DNA of 64,000 nt, from contig NEEC01000019.1 in the NCBI GenBank assembly GCA_002189035.1, forward strand, positions 186,001-250,000. The letters run 5' to 3'. Position numbers and translations under genes: made by a program. Numbering within the stretch: the first letter of the stretch is position 1; every line of letters begins with the position of its first letter. Source of the DNA: Utricularia gibba. Its lineage: Eukaryota; Streptophyta; Magnoliopsida; Lamiales; Lentibulariaceae. Under the pieces are notes generated by a model, which worked only from the letters and a program-made list of their open reading frames with translations, ran no database searches and was not told where the DNA came from. Shown piece by piece: positions 46,441-57,800 of the stretch.

Positions 46441-47950
46441 AACCTATTCATAATGAGAAAAATACTCAAATTGAGTTCATAAGAATAGCAACAAGTTATC
46501 ATTAATTCTGAGAACACAAGTTATTCTTTGGGAAGAGACCTTGGGTGTTGAAGACAATCGAAGGAGAAGAACTACTAAAAATATTTTATGGGCTTTCCTT
46601 GACTTCTATTTACTGCCTTTTGACCTAATGATATAACTATTTAACTGTTTTGCTAGTTTTCTTGTTACATTTTAGTTGTTATCTCTTTATTTTTAGAGAC
46701 GAAAATGACATTGAATGTGTTGTGTCTCTAAGTTAAAAGTTTTCTTGACTATTTCATCAGCTATAAATGTCTTTACTTTACGATTGAATTATAATGTTTA
46801 ATCTGTATAATATGATTAATGTTTTATACTTTAGTAGACTGCACTAGAAATTTTAATTTTCTCTATAATTTATTTTCAAACTCTCTAAAAAAATAATATC
46901 CTTTGTTTAATTAGTTTACATATAAAATTTGCTATTAAAACTAATTGTTCTTTATAAATCAATTTGTATTTACTGCTATTTTATTTATTTTTATATAGAA
47001 TGTTTGTAAATTATGTATTCAACTTATTAATGTTTTGATGAGAAAAATGTTTAAACCCATGACACCTATAGAAAATTCCTTTCATTGTTGTTGGGTAGAC
47101 CCAGCACTAGTGGCAAATTAATGTAGTTGAAATTCAAGAATTTCAACTATTCAATACTAACGAAAAGTATTATAACATTTAAGAATTTCATCAATATGCT
47201 CTTTTAAAATTTAAATTTTATAATTTTATTAATTTTTATTAGTCTACTTTTGGAAATAATATTTAGAAAACTGAAATATTATTTATTGTACTTTCAGAAA
47301 CTTAGTAATATGACGTGAATTTTATAATTTTCGAAAATTATGCACTTATCATTGCATCATACCACATATTCGATATCTGTTAAGTGAAGTGAGCGGGGGC
47401 TAAAGTCAATAATTAATGGTTTTTGTCTCAAAAAATTTACATGACTTTCAATTCAAAATGAAAAAAAACTAATAATACATAAATTTTACAGTAAGTCTCA
47501 AATAGAAAAGGATGTGTTATTTTATGCAAATCTGAATTTTATTAATAATATCATTTTTAAGTAGTGAATAATAGAATTTGGATTTTATTTATAAACTTGG
47601 ACTAAATCATTAATTTAATCTAATGATTTCTTCCTAAACTTAGTAGCATAATTATTAGATATTAAAATCAAAACCATCTCTAAGATTATGAAAAATCATA
47701 TTTAGTTTAGAAAAAAACAAGCACCAGCCATGTGTAAAGGAAGAAGAAGTTATAGAATGAGAGGATGTAATACAAATAAGAAAAAAAGAGAAAGAATAAA
47801 TGACATACGGTCCTTCAGAAAGGAAGGGAAAAAAGAGAATAATAGAAGTAGAAGAAGGTGATGGAATGCACGAGGATTCGAAGAGCAAAAAAAAAACAAA
47901 AAACAAGTGAAAAAAATGGAAGAAAAGAAGGTATTTTTTTCCAAGGTTGA
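46441..47950. other. Copia 3' flank and AT-rich DNA
   Basis: No gene is supported. 46540-47070 may be the copia 3' LTR; it shares segments and the ending ACCCATGACACC with 26030-26430. 47640-47950 is purine-rich, producing long but low-complexity antisense frames. Confidence 0.4.
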
Positions 47951-47959
47951 AGAACCGAG

Positions 47960-48186
47960 ATATGATCACAATAACTATTCTCAATTAGGAATAGATTCAT
48001 AGAACAATAATAAATTATTTTATGTTTATTTATCTATTTCAACTGAATATGTTTTAAGTTCATATTTATCATTTTGTTTGAAAAACTATTACTATGCATG
48101 TCTACGTATTTTTATGAGCATGTTCCATTTACCTTATGAGGAGTAGCTAGACTAAAATAATGCCTTAGGAAAAAAAGAAGATGTGT
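47960..48186 (+). repeat. Family 1 LTR fragment, copy K, left piece
   Basis: The block 'gaggagtagctagactaaaataatgccttagg' corresponds to 'atgagtggctag..atgccttgg' in copies C and E. It runs into LTR copy I at 48187 and resumes after it at 49077 ('ctaattgaatttg', 'cttaacaaacttggataaatcc'). The left end is not defined. Confidence 0.5.
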
Positions 48187-49076
48187 TGTTGAGTATCATT
48201 TTCTAACTATGTTTTAGATCATTTTAGATGTTTAAATGTAATTAGAATTGTCGAATTATGAGTTTATAATATAAGATTTAGGTTTTATCTAAATTAGGAT
48301 AATTATCCTAAATCTTGTATTTTATTTAATATTTTTGTTAATTTTGTTAAAGTTTTTCAAGAGGCGAACATATGATAGGAATTGTGAGAAAGAAAGTAAC
48401 AAATGACAACAAAACAGATATTCCAGAATTGACATCTTGATCACTACCAACGAGTTTTGAAGAGGAACAAGATGGAAAACACCAACTCATACCCTTTTGA
48501 AAGGAGGGAGACAATGTTTTGTGTATAATTGTACTTCAAGAACAATGGACAGATAGTGACCTCATATTTGTACTCATTGGGTCATTGGCAACACTCGAGT
48601 ACATGCGTGCAATTCAATCCATGAGGATACGATGGTAGGATCTCTTATATTCATATTCGTCCAAAAAGGAGCAACATCAGACTATTCCCGTGTCTTCTTA
48701 CAAGAGAGTGTAAGGGAGGATAGACAATTTCTTACTCCTATAACCGAATACTTGAGAAGATCATAGAAGAATAGAGATGCAACAAACATAATTGGGCAGG
48801 ATTCCAATCCTAGAAATATTCTCTTTATTTAAAATTTATCGTTTAAATTTATTTCCATTGTTTATTTATAACCTCCTTATTTCCTTACTCAATCTTCATC
48901 ACTTACGTTTCTCGTACTTTTTACTTTACAAACCATTTACAAATTGTGATAGTTGTATTTGGTGCAACTTCAACTTTCATTGAAAAACAACTCAATGTAT
49001 TTGACACCGTACTACGCATTTTGTGTTTTATGAGTTTTAAGAATATTTAAAATTTGTTGTGGAAACAATGCGCATC
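48187..49076 (+). repeat. Family 2 LTR, copy I, inserted in family 1 copy K
   Basis: It starts TGTTGAGTATCATTTTC and ends GTGGAAACAATGCGCATC. Internal segments match the other family 2 copies ('tcattgggtcattggcaacactcg', 'agagtgtaagggagg'). The U5 box (CAATGTATTTGACACCGTAC) is near 48993-49012. Flanks ATGTG and ATATG are a 4-of-5 match. At ~890 bases it is shorter than copy H because of an internal deletion. Confidence 0.7.
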
Positions 49077-49190
49077 ATATGCTAATTGAATTTGAATTCA
49101 CCCTAATTAGATTCATTTCTTATTTTCTTAACAAACTTGGATAAATCCTTTAAGGGAGAATATGGGCATATCTAACTTAGAAATCACTTA
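49077..49190 (+). repeat. Family 1 LTR fragment, copy K, right piece
   Basis: It continues the family 1 sequence broken at 48186: CTAATTGAATTTG, CACCCTAATTAGA, CTTAACAAACTTGGATAAATCC, as in copies C and E. It fades out near 49190. Confidence 0.5.
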
Positions 49191-50010
49191 GTAGTATACC
49201 AAGATTTAGAATCAGTTGTGTATGCATGAACTTTAACACATCAAGTACTAGGTACATTATGAAAGAAACAAATGGCATTGAACAATGGAGTACTTTGTGG
49301 ATGATAGTTTATAATCATAAAAGAGTTAGATACGTTATAAATTTATCAAATATAAAAAAAATATTTTTTGTGATACCACTCAATCATTGAGACAAGCACA
49401 TCATCATGTTAGCAAACAATGCAGATTTAATAAATCGGGTTTTTCCATGATTTCCATTGTTATTATCCGAACGCACACCCAAACCATGATACAAGTCTAT
49501 TTTTCTATTGAGTAGGCGTAATTTTTATGTTCAAATTTTTGTAATAATAAATGATAATATTTTATTCAAAAATATTTATAGAATCATCTCATTATTTGGT
49601 ATCATGAAAAGGTTGAAAATTTTAATTTTTGTTTTATAGCATGTTAAAAAACATATTTTGAATTTTACCATGTAACAGCATTAGTCATAAAGTCATTTCA
49701 CAATCATACAATATAAAAAAATATAAGGGATTGTAATACAAAGCATTTAACGAGATCGAGACCAGCCCCTTCTCGTACAGGCCGTGTTCCCAACGCTTGA
49801 CGACGGCGGAATACTTCAGGCTTGATCTTGTAGGCTTACTGCACGCAGTATTATTCTCAGTATTTTACTAATAAAAGACACAACCTGGGAAAACTGCTGC
49901 TTAGATGAGCATTCCGAAGTTTGAACTAAAAAAGGTATCTTGATTTAATGTCTGGAACATCACTGAAATAAAAATGGAACAAAGAGAATCAAACTGGCGA
50001 GTACAGCTGG
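49191..50010. other. Intergenic, RPL7 3' flank
   Basis: No gene is supported. 49740-49860 is a GC-rich patch in otherwise AT-rich DNA and could be an exon relic. The 3' UTR of RPL7 must lie in roughly 49850-50010. Confidence 0.4.
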
Positions 50011-51207
50011 TTAGTTCATCCTTCTGATAAGTTCATTGATGTAGTCCTCGCGGTTGCCAGCATCACCACCTTCCACGTAGTGATTTCTCTTCTTCTTCAG
50101 TCCACCTAGAGGAGCTTTTAGTTGGAATGGCCACAAGAAGTTGTTTGCATGCTTGAAGTGTGAACCGACAGTCACGATTTCATGGATGAGATCTTCCATA
50201 CAGATGATTCCATACTTGCCCAGAACCTGAAGTATCACATAAACGAGTTCCAAATACTAGAGCGTGCATGGTTGCAATAGTGCATCACAATGATTCATCT
50301 CCAAGTTTACAATGATGGTGAAATGACCATACGCTCATATGGTATATCAACCAACCTGTTCCACGATGGAGTTGTCGGTCAATGCAATCCTTTGCTTGTT
50401 TACTTTCCCATAACCTCTCTTGTAAATAAGTTCCTTGACGCTTTTGAGATTTGGGTAACTGGGAGTCAGGGGAGAAATTGGTTATTGCAAATTTACGTTA
50501 TTGAGAGAAACGTGCCAATGCTGAAAGTCAGCAGACTCTTACCCATAGGTGACATAAGGCTCAACTTTGTGCAACATGTTCAATGTAGCCTTGTTCACTT
50601 TTAGGAACACACCATTGAAAATCTGAAGAGAAAGTTCATGGCATTGAAGAGATAATCACAGTAAAATTACATATTTTATAGGAAGACTACCTGTCGCAGT
50701 CGCAGAAGCTGCAGAATCTTCTTGGTCCGTGGGTGCATAGCATTGATACTACAAGATTGATCCCGCAAAAAAGGCCACATATTTTTTATGAATGTTCAAA
50801 CAGAAGTAGTGAATTCCAGTAATCTGAGAGGCCTTACCCACGGATCCTGATGATGAACAAAAGCTTAGGTTCAGGACTAACATAAAATCCACCCTTCAAC
50901 CTGGCTTGACGTTTCAACTCAATCAGCTCTCGTTCCTTTACAAAATTAACATAGCAAAAGATTACAAACTAACAACGAGAAAAGAATAAAACAAGAAGCA
51001 AATATGAAATGTGGCATAATTCACCTGTTTCTCATACTCCCCAGCATACTCTTTTGCTTTCTTGACTATCAGCTTCCTGTTTAACGCTCTCTTTTTCTTT
51101 GCTTTCTCAAGCTCTTTGGCCTTAGCAAGGGCCCACTGTTCAGCCCTTTTCTGATTCTTCAAAACTGACTCTGGAACTATGGCGCTATCCGCAGCGACCG
51201 CGGCCAT
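50011..51207 (-). CDS. RPL7: 60S ribosomal protein L7 (uL30)
   Basis: A structural protein of the large cytosolic ribosomal subunit. Six coding exons on the minus strand, all with GT-AG borders: 51207-51025, 50935-50838, 50748-50691, 50622-50543, 50458-50356, 50226-50011; 738 bases including the stop, 245 residues, the usual length. The N terminus is basic and helical ([20 protein letters not shown]), followed by the uL30 core ([36 protein letters not shown]) and the C-terminal signature [20 protein letters not shown] ending ELIRRMN. The ATG follows a splice acceptor directly, so the 5' UTR is in a separate exon ending at 51437. All splice junctions keep frame and no lesion is seen, so it is very likely expressed. 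Confidence 0.97.
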
Positions 51208-51436
51208 CTGAACATCATGCGTATCATAGACATAAATGATAGCAGAATACATCAGCAAAAATACCTCAGATTTTCAGGTAAACATGAAAAAAAAAAAAAA
51301 AACTAGCAGAAAAATGCACAGCAAAATTGGTTTCAATACGCACGAGATAAATCAAGCGATCTGACGAACTCGAATAGATACCACAAGAAGGAGTCTTAAG
51401 GTGTTAAAACAGAGAAATTCATGTAAAGGAACAGAC

Positions 51437-51480
51437 CTGAAGGTGTCGATGAGAAGATCGGCAAATCCCGGCGGCGCTGA
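51437..51480 (-). other. RPL7: RPL7 5' UTR exon (3' boundary)
   Basis: CACCTTCAG|GTCTGT gives a donor at 51437/51436. The acceptor TTCAG at 51208 precedes the start codon. Leader introns are common in plant ribosomal protein genes. The transcription start is not determined. Confidence 0.6.
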
Positions 51481-51526
51481 AATACTCGTGGATGAGAGAA
51501 CCTCCACTGTTATAACTAACAAATAT

Positions 51527-51620
51527 GTTGGGCTTTAGGGTTATTTGTTTGGGCCGTGTATTAAGGCTTCGGTGTGAGGCTCAATCATACACCCAATTCC
51601 CAAGTCATCCGGCCCGTTAT
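51527..51620. promoter_or_regulatory. Divergent promoter with telo box and site II elements
   Basis: TGGGCT (51529-51534), TTAGGGTT (51535-51542, the reverse of AACCCTAA) and TGGGCC (51550-51555) lie within 27 bases. Telo box plus TCP-bound site II (TGGGCY) is the known promoter signature of plant ribosomal protein and mitochondrial-biogenesis genes. The site lies ~320 bases upstream of the RPL7 start codon and ~180 bases upstream of the next gene on the other strand, so it can serve both. Confidence 0.75.
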
Positions 51621-51734
51621 TTAGGTCCGATCCGGTCACTCGTGTAAATTCACTGAAGCCGAGACGGGCATCCACGTCTGATTCTGTTATCGGTAGAAGC
51701 CATTTTCTTGAGATCATTTGATTCCATTACCTTG

Positions 51735-52693
51735 ATGGCCATGTCTAGAATTCTCTCCAAATCTGTACAGGGAGCTCCATTCCGGCAACCGATGGCCCTA
51801 ATCAGCCACATGCGCCACCGATCAACAAAAACGCATCGCGGTCAGATCATCGAAGTGGACTTGTCTTCATCGCAGCAAGATTCAGGCGACTTAACCGCAG
51901 AGGTAATCGCTGTTGGAATCAAGAGGCTTGAGGACACGATTCAAGGGATAATAGTACGCCGAGCAGCCCCGGATTGGCTGCCTTTGCTACCTGGATCTTC
52001 GTATTGGGTGCCGGCGAGAACTTCCGTCTTGCGAAATCGTCACGCGGCGAGTTTGGTTGACGTGATTTGCAAATTGGGTTCCCCTGGCGAGGCGGGGAAT
52101 CTGAGTTTAACACAGGAGTTATCGGAGGACCAGCAGATGTCGCTGACGTCGAGTAAGGGCTGGCCTTCGTCAGCTGTGTTCATTGAAGGTGATGGTTTTC
52201 CCTGTAACTATTCACTTGATTTGGTTTATTTTCTGGGAATGGTTTTTTTTTTTTTTTTTTTGTGATGAAGTGCTATGCCCATTAAATGAAAAGCTTCCTG
52301 ACTTCCGATTTCCCTTGTCTTGTTTGTTTGAGTGATATGCAGCGGTGATTTCTCCATTTCTATATAGGTGATTGTCAATGCTTAAAAGTTCGAATTTTCT
52401 ATGTTTTTGTTGAACTTCAGATGCTTACTTGCAGTCACGTTGATGTAAGTGTTCCGCTTGTGACCGTAAAACTGTTGCTTTTGTATGAATAAACTGCTTG
52501 AGTGTTGAATTGCGCAAGGGATATAATATTAAAGCTAGAATCAAAATTATACTGCAGATTACTATTTTTCCAAATTTTTTACCCAGGCCCTTATGTTAAC
52601 CATGCTCATCGCTTCCCTATAGGAGCTTTACCTGTCCATCCAATTCCAGTTGTGGAACTGGAGGTGCTTCAAGACAACTCTGAGGAGGTGTAA
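51735..52693 (+). CDS. Probable mitochondrial protein of unknown function (plant-specific)
   Basis: Two exons, 51735-52188 and 52587-52693 (donor GAAG|GTGATG, acceptor ACCCAG|GCCC), give 186 residues. An in-frame ATG at 51708 would add nine. The first ~45 residues (MAMSRILSKSVQGAPFRQPM onward) are rich in Ser and Arg with no acidic residues, which suggests mitochondrial import. The conserved-looking core is RLEDTIQGIIVRRAAPDWLP and LLPGSSYWVPAR. The second exon ends LPVHPIPVVELEVLQ and an acidic tail. I recognise it as a type of small plant protein but know no function. It shares a divergent promoter with RPL7, which fits a housekeeping organelle role. Confidence 0.75.
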
Positions 52694-53150
52694 ACATGAA
52701 GCTTTCTCCATCTGTTGGGTGAGCCATAGTTCTCCCCTACTAGTATGAATTATCGATCTCCATCTACTCCCTATGTTCACCCCACAGTTTCTGCGATTTT
52801 TCGTGCTCTCGAACGACACAGTGTTCCTCCTCATACTCGGTGAAACCTCCTGCGGTTTGTGTTGTTTGTGACGCTGTAAATATCAGGTGTAACAAGAGAA
52901 CCAGGGTGAAGGAAGAACAAACTGGCAGATGCAACTCTTTCCTGGCATCTGCTTCTGCATCATCTGAAGATAGATTGTCATGTATTTTACTGGAATTCAG
53001 TTGTTTCCTGTTTTTGATTTGTTAGTTTATCGAAGGTTGTAAAACACAGAATCTGCACTACTAATGTGAAGCTTTGAAAAGCAACATTGTCAATATAATG
53101 TACATTGTCCTCGAGTGGCTGTGCCTTTGTGGGTAGGCAAACGAGTCTCT

Positions 53151-53192
53151 TGACGTGGCGAAGTTGTATTGGTTGCCAATCGTGGAGCCACG
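53151..53192 (+). promoter_or_regulatory. UPRE and ERSE-like boxes upstream of the HERPUD-like gene
   Basis: TGACGTGG (53151-53158) is the UPRE core bound by bZIP60/bZIP28/XBP1-type factors. ATTGG (53168-53172), CCAAT (53176-53180) and CCACG (53188-53192) form an ERSE-like CCAAT-N7-CCACG arrangement. The canonical ERSE spacer is 9, so the fit is imperfect. The boxes lie 137-178 bases before the start codon. Confidence 0.55.
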
Positions 53193-53328
53193 TAGGGTTT
53201 CTTGTTGTCGATAACAGAAGAAAGGAAAAAAAACGGAAAGAGAAACTCGAGAAGTGAACGGAAAAACAGGCCAATCGCGCGAGAAATATTGAACTTTAGC
53301 TCTTCATTTTACCGCGGAGATCTTTGGA

Positions 53329-54829
53329 ATGGAGGAAGAGCGTGAATTTCAACCTTCGACCTCATCGTCGGAGCACAAATCTGTCTCTGAGAACTCTTTT
53401 AGTGGCCAGTCTCACGTACTGATTCTGTTTTTTTTTTTTTTTTCTGTTCAGTATGCTTTCATGAGTGGATGTTCTGTGATTCGAAATCTTTTTTAGGGAA
53501 GCAGCGTTTCTAATTGGTTTCGATTGCGGAATAGCGTACAAGGCTGATTTTTTAGATCCCGAGATTTTCTGGTTCTTCGTTTACCTAAATAAGTGTAGTG
53601 TTTTTCATACAGGTTCTTTTATCTGATGATTCGGGACTTCGAAACATTGATTTACCTCATCTCCCAATCCTATATCCTGTTCTTTTTCCTGGGTTAATGG
53701 ATCCCCAGCTTGACCAGGAGCAGATGAACCGAGGCCCTGGTCTTTACGCTCTTTCTGTTAATCCGTTTATGCACACGGCTATGGATTCCCGGACCGCTGC
53801 ACTTGTTCCTTTTACTTACAACTTGCCTACGTATGCTTCCTCCATTGTGATTGTTACAATTATGCTGGATTTTGTTAAAGAGTAAAGTATGCCTGAAGTA
53901 TAACAGAAGTGTGTGGTTTATTTAATCTGATGATCGAACAGGATTGTTGCCTGGTTTTGAATCGGTTGGCTGTGTTTAATCTCTACTGACTTATGCTTTC
54001 ACTGAACCTAAGAAATATGTTGGACTCATTTGAGTGGGCACACCAACATTGATACCTGGTGTTTCATCAGACAGCCTAGTTCCACGGGGAACAATGAGGA
54101 TGGAGGTGCTCAGGTGCGAGCTGGGGAGCAACCACGAGAGGAACAACAGGCTGGGCCGCAAAGACAAGTCGTGATTAGAAGAATTCAAATTGCTCTCCAG
54201 ATTGATTTATTTCTCATACTGAAATTGGCGGCAGTTATTTTCTTGTTCAACCATGATGGATCCCAACAAAGACTCGCCCTTCTGGTCTTTCTTGCTGTAA
54301 CTGTCTACCTGTAAGTACTAGTTACACGTACCTAGTGTTTTTTTAGAATCCCAGCTTCTAATGCAGTGTCTTTCATCAATGTACAATTTTAAATGCTGAG
54401 GGAGTCACTCAATTCTCCTTTTTTCCGGTGGCACAGGTACCAAACTGGAGCTCTCGCACCTTTGCTGCGATGGCTATCACAAGGCATGCAACAAGGTCCA
54501 GCTGCGCCTCCCCGGCCTCCTGCTGTAGGAGCACGAGGCAATGGAAATGCCGAAGGTATGATGTAAATCTGATTAGCTTTGTCTGGCGGTTTCCAACGAG
54601 GCTGGACCATGGAGTATGTCCTTAGAGTAAGCGATGATGATTTGCCATTCTCACTTGCTTTATAGGAGAAGGGAATCAGCAGAACAATGGTGCTCCAGAG
54701 AATGAACACCCTGGAGAAGCTCTGCAAGGGGAAGCGGGCAACCGATGGCTGGCGCTGGTGAAAGAGATAAGAATGTTCGTGTTTGGCTTCATCAGTTCAC
54801 TTCTCCCAGATTTTCATCACGTTGATTAG
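53329..54829 (+). CDS. HERPUD-like ER membrane protein
   Basis: Five exons with consistent phases: 53329-53415, 53613-53830, 54071-54310, 54437-54555, 54666-54829; 275 residues. The N terminus is Ser/Glu-rich, and no ubiquitin-like domain is evident. Residues ~105-160 are polar and Gln-rich. Two hydrophobic segments follow (IDLFLILKLAAVIFLFNH and LALLVFLAVTVYLYQTGAL), then a Pro/Gly/Asn-rich stretch and a C-terminal helix ending FVFGFISSLLPDFHHVD. The double-span hairpin and the closing F-x-x-SLLP motif resemble animal HERPUD1/2, ER proteins of the HRD1 degradation complex. UPR-type promoter boxes support this. The assignment is inferred from architecture, not a search. Alternative: an unrelated two-span membrane protein. 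Confidence 0.65.
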
Positions 54830-57800
54830 CCAAGTAGACGAACGCGTCTTGTAGTTCCGTGAAATGAGAGCTGTTTCTTTTGCTACGTGATTAAAATTAA
54901 TTTTTTTCGCTCTCGTGGTCCTCTGATGCGACTTGTCGGGGAGTTTTTACCAAATTCAACCATTGCAAAAATACTTAATTTCAAAACCCTTAACTGTGTA
55001 CATTTCATTTAGACCGTGGATCAGGATCACCCATCTTATTGTTTTTTTTTTTTTTCATTTTTGAATTTCTTTTTCGAAAACCATTCCGATCATTTAAAAA
55101 CTGTATTATTATCAAAAGTATATATATATTTTATAATAAATATGATTAAATATTTTTCTTTACAGTTTAATAATTATATGGATTTAAAAAATAAAATTCC
55201 ACTATATTATTTTTCAAATATAATACCAAAAATCAGTCAAATATATTATATTTTAAATTTTTTTAGATATTGCTTGTTCAACAAAGAAATGCAATTAAAT
55301 AATAATAAAAAAATCATTAATTTAAATAAAATCGAAAATCAAAATATATTATACATTCTTTTACAAATAATAAATGAAATAACACAAATATCATTTTTTA
55401 TTAAACCTCTTTATTTTAATATTTTTTGTTTAAAAACGCATATAATTCATTAATAAAAATTATTTAAAATTCAATAATTAAAAATACAACAATAAATCAT
55501 ATTTTTTTGTAAATATTATATTAAAATTCACAATTTTTTCTATTTTTATTTTTATATAAACACATGTATCATAATAAAAAAATTAAAATTTTTAAAAAAT
55601 GTATACTTATTGTAAATAAAAAACTAACTATCATCATTATAAAAAAAATAAATATGCCTCTAAAGTTTAAGATGATTATAATTATCTATTATAATTACCA
55701 TAAATGAAAATAATATAAAAATGATAATTAATTATTTATATCGATCATTGTAATCATTAATTACAATTAGAACAATTTCATACATCTTCATTATTTCATA
55801 ATTTCTATTACCTTACCATTATATATATTTTTTTCCACATCATATTTTTCTATTATATTTCTAATTATTAAATATCCATCACTTTATCTTCAATAATTAC
55901 GAGTTTTTTACCAAATATTAATAATAAAATAATTTATCACTTTATCTCATATTGCATTTCATATTTGAAATTAAAAAAATACAATTCTAATAATAAAATA
56001 ATTTCTAATTATTACTCAATTTAGATTAGATCTATCAAATTTAATAAAAATATGCTCCATCAAATCAATATTCATATGTCGATGCTCTACTTTATCTTGA
56101 GTTCGAATCACTAACCTATTATAATATTACATATCATTTGTTTTGCATCGTGTAAACTTTTAATGCTATCAAAAAATTTTGTATGCTCATATTCATCATA
56201 TGAGTTGTAGAATGAAGATCACAACAATACCGTTGATCATTTCTTTAAATCAGTTTCCTTGTTTTTACTTGTTTAAATACTTCCAAAGACCCAATTGTAG
56301 GAATTAATGAAGATGGACCAAGATTTTGGATACGTGTAAAAAAGGTATTTGATGAAGTCTCAAAAGATGTCTAGCATAAAAGAAATATATTCATTAATTC
56401 GAATGTCAATATATGCATGTCACATCTTTACATAGAAGTGGCTGAAATGATAAAAAAATATATGGAATTGGCATTGGGCGCTTATCATGTTGAGACCAAA
56501 TTTAATTTTAAATTTGATGATACCTAAAAAAAGCTTTGAGGATAACAAAAATAGATTCTAGTAAAATAATATTTTATTTCAATTTTATATATTTTCAAAT
56601 ATTTACTAATCGTTTTTTAGGTAGTATCTAATAAGAAATTCAAAAAACCTAAGTTGAAGTCTAGAAAAAAAATTTTACCAAAAAAATCCATGTCATTTTT
56701 ATCGCACACTCTCAATCGCAAGAGTTAAAAATGTCACAATTGAATTGGAGCTGATGTGAAGTTTTTCATGTACTTTTCCATATATTTAGGACATCGATGC
56801 GGTTGCGCTTATTAGATAGCATGCTTATAAATAATAATATATAATCTAATGCAAACTCTCAAATAATAATCAAAAGTATTCTAACATTATAATAAAATAA
56901 AAATAAGAATTACTTAATTAACGTTATATAGTACTCCTAATCTAGATGGTCTTTATTTATTGGAGTTTGACCAATACAAAAATCATGTATAAATGATGGT
57001 AAATCTGGTACATCTACATCTTATTCAAGAAAAATCTTCATCTTACCTACTTCTATCAAAGTTGAATTTCTTTTATAATTCATATGTTTCTAAAGGTAAG
57101 AAAATATTACATTGTCAACTTATTTAAGAACTATTAAAGTATAGTTTAAATTAAAAAAATAAAAGTTAACAAATGAAATTTTTTACTAAAATCATTACTA
57201 GATTTCTTATTTAATTCTATGGTGAATTATCTATCAATAAAGTGTTGCCATATGTACACCGATTATGAAAAGCATGATCCTCTAATATTTTTAACAAATC
57301 TTTCAACAAAACCATATTTACAGGCTTGTTGAAGATTTAAAGATTTATGGTGATTCATTTCGTTACATCTCATATAAATACCAGATTTGATATCCAACTA
57401 ATGATTTGAGTTCGTTGTACACTATTATAAAAAAAATAACATATAAAAACATAGATATAAAAAAGAAAATAATATTTGTATATTATTATCCACGTGAGTA
57501 TCCAAGTGCAACGTCGAAATGCTGAAGACACAATTTCATAAACTTCCTAACATTTGATCTTGTAAATATTGAAAATATAAATGTGTAAAGACAAGTCAAC
57601 CGATTACCAACTAACTAGATATCGTAAATGTGTGAAATAGTAAATAAATATCATACCCACTCTACTATAAATCCATTTATCGATATATCATTTGATAGAT
57701 GCTGATAAATCGAAAATAATATCTGTAAAAATGCCATTGATATCAAATACCACTATTTTCCGCACCATTAGACTATAACTACTTGATTCGTAAAAATAAA

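Noticed and set aside
47655-48000. Overlapping minus-strand frames of 61-109 codons
   Set aside because: They read through a purine-rich (AAG/GAA) run and encode Ser/Phe low-complexity sequence in three frames at once.
55016-55453. 145-codon frame in AT-rich DNA
   Set aside because: The product is almost all Phe, Ile, Asn, Lys, Tyr and Leu and follows base composition; no motif or splice context.
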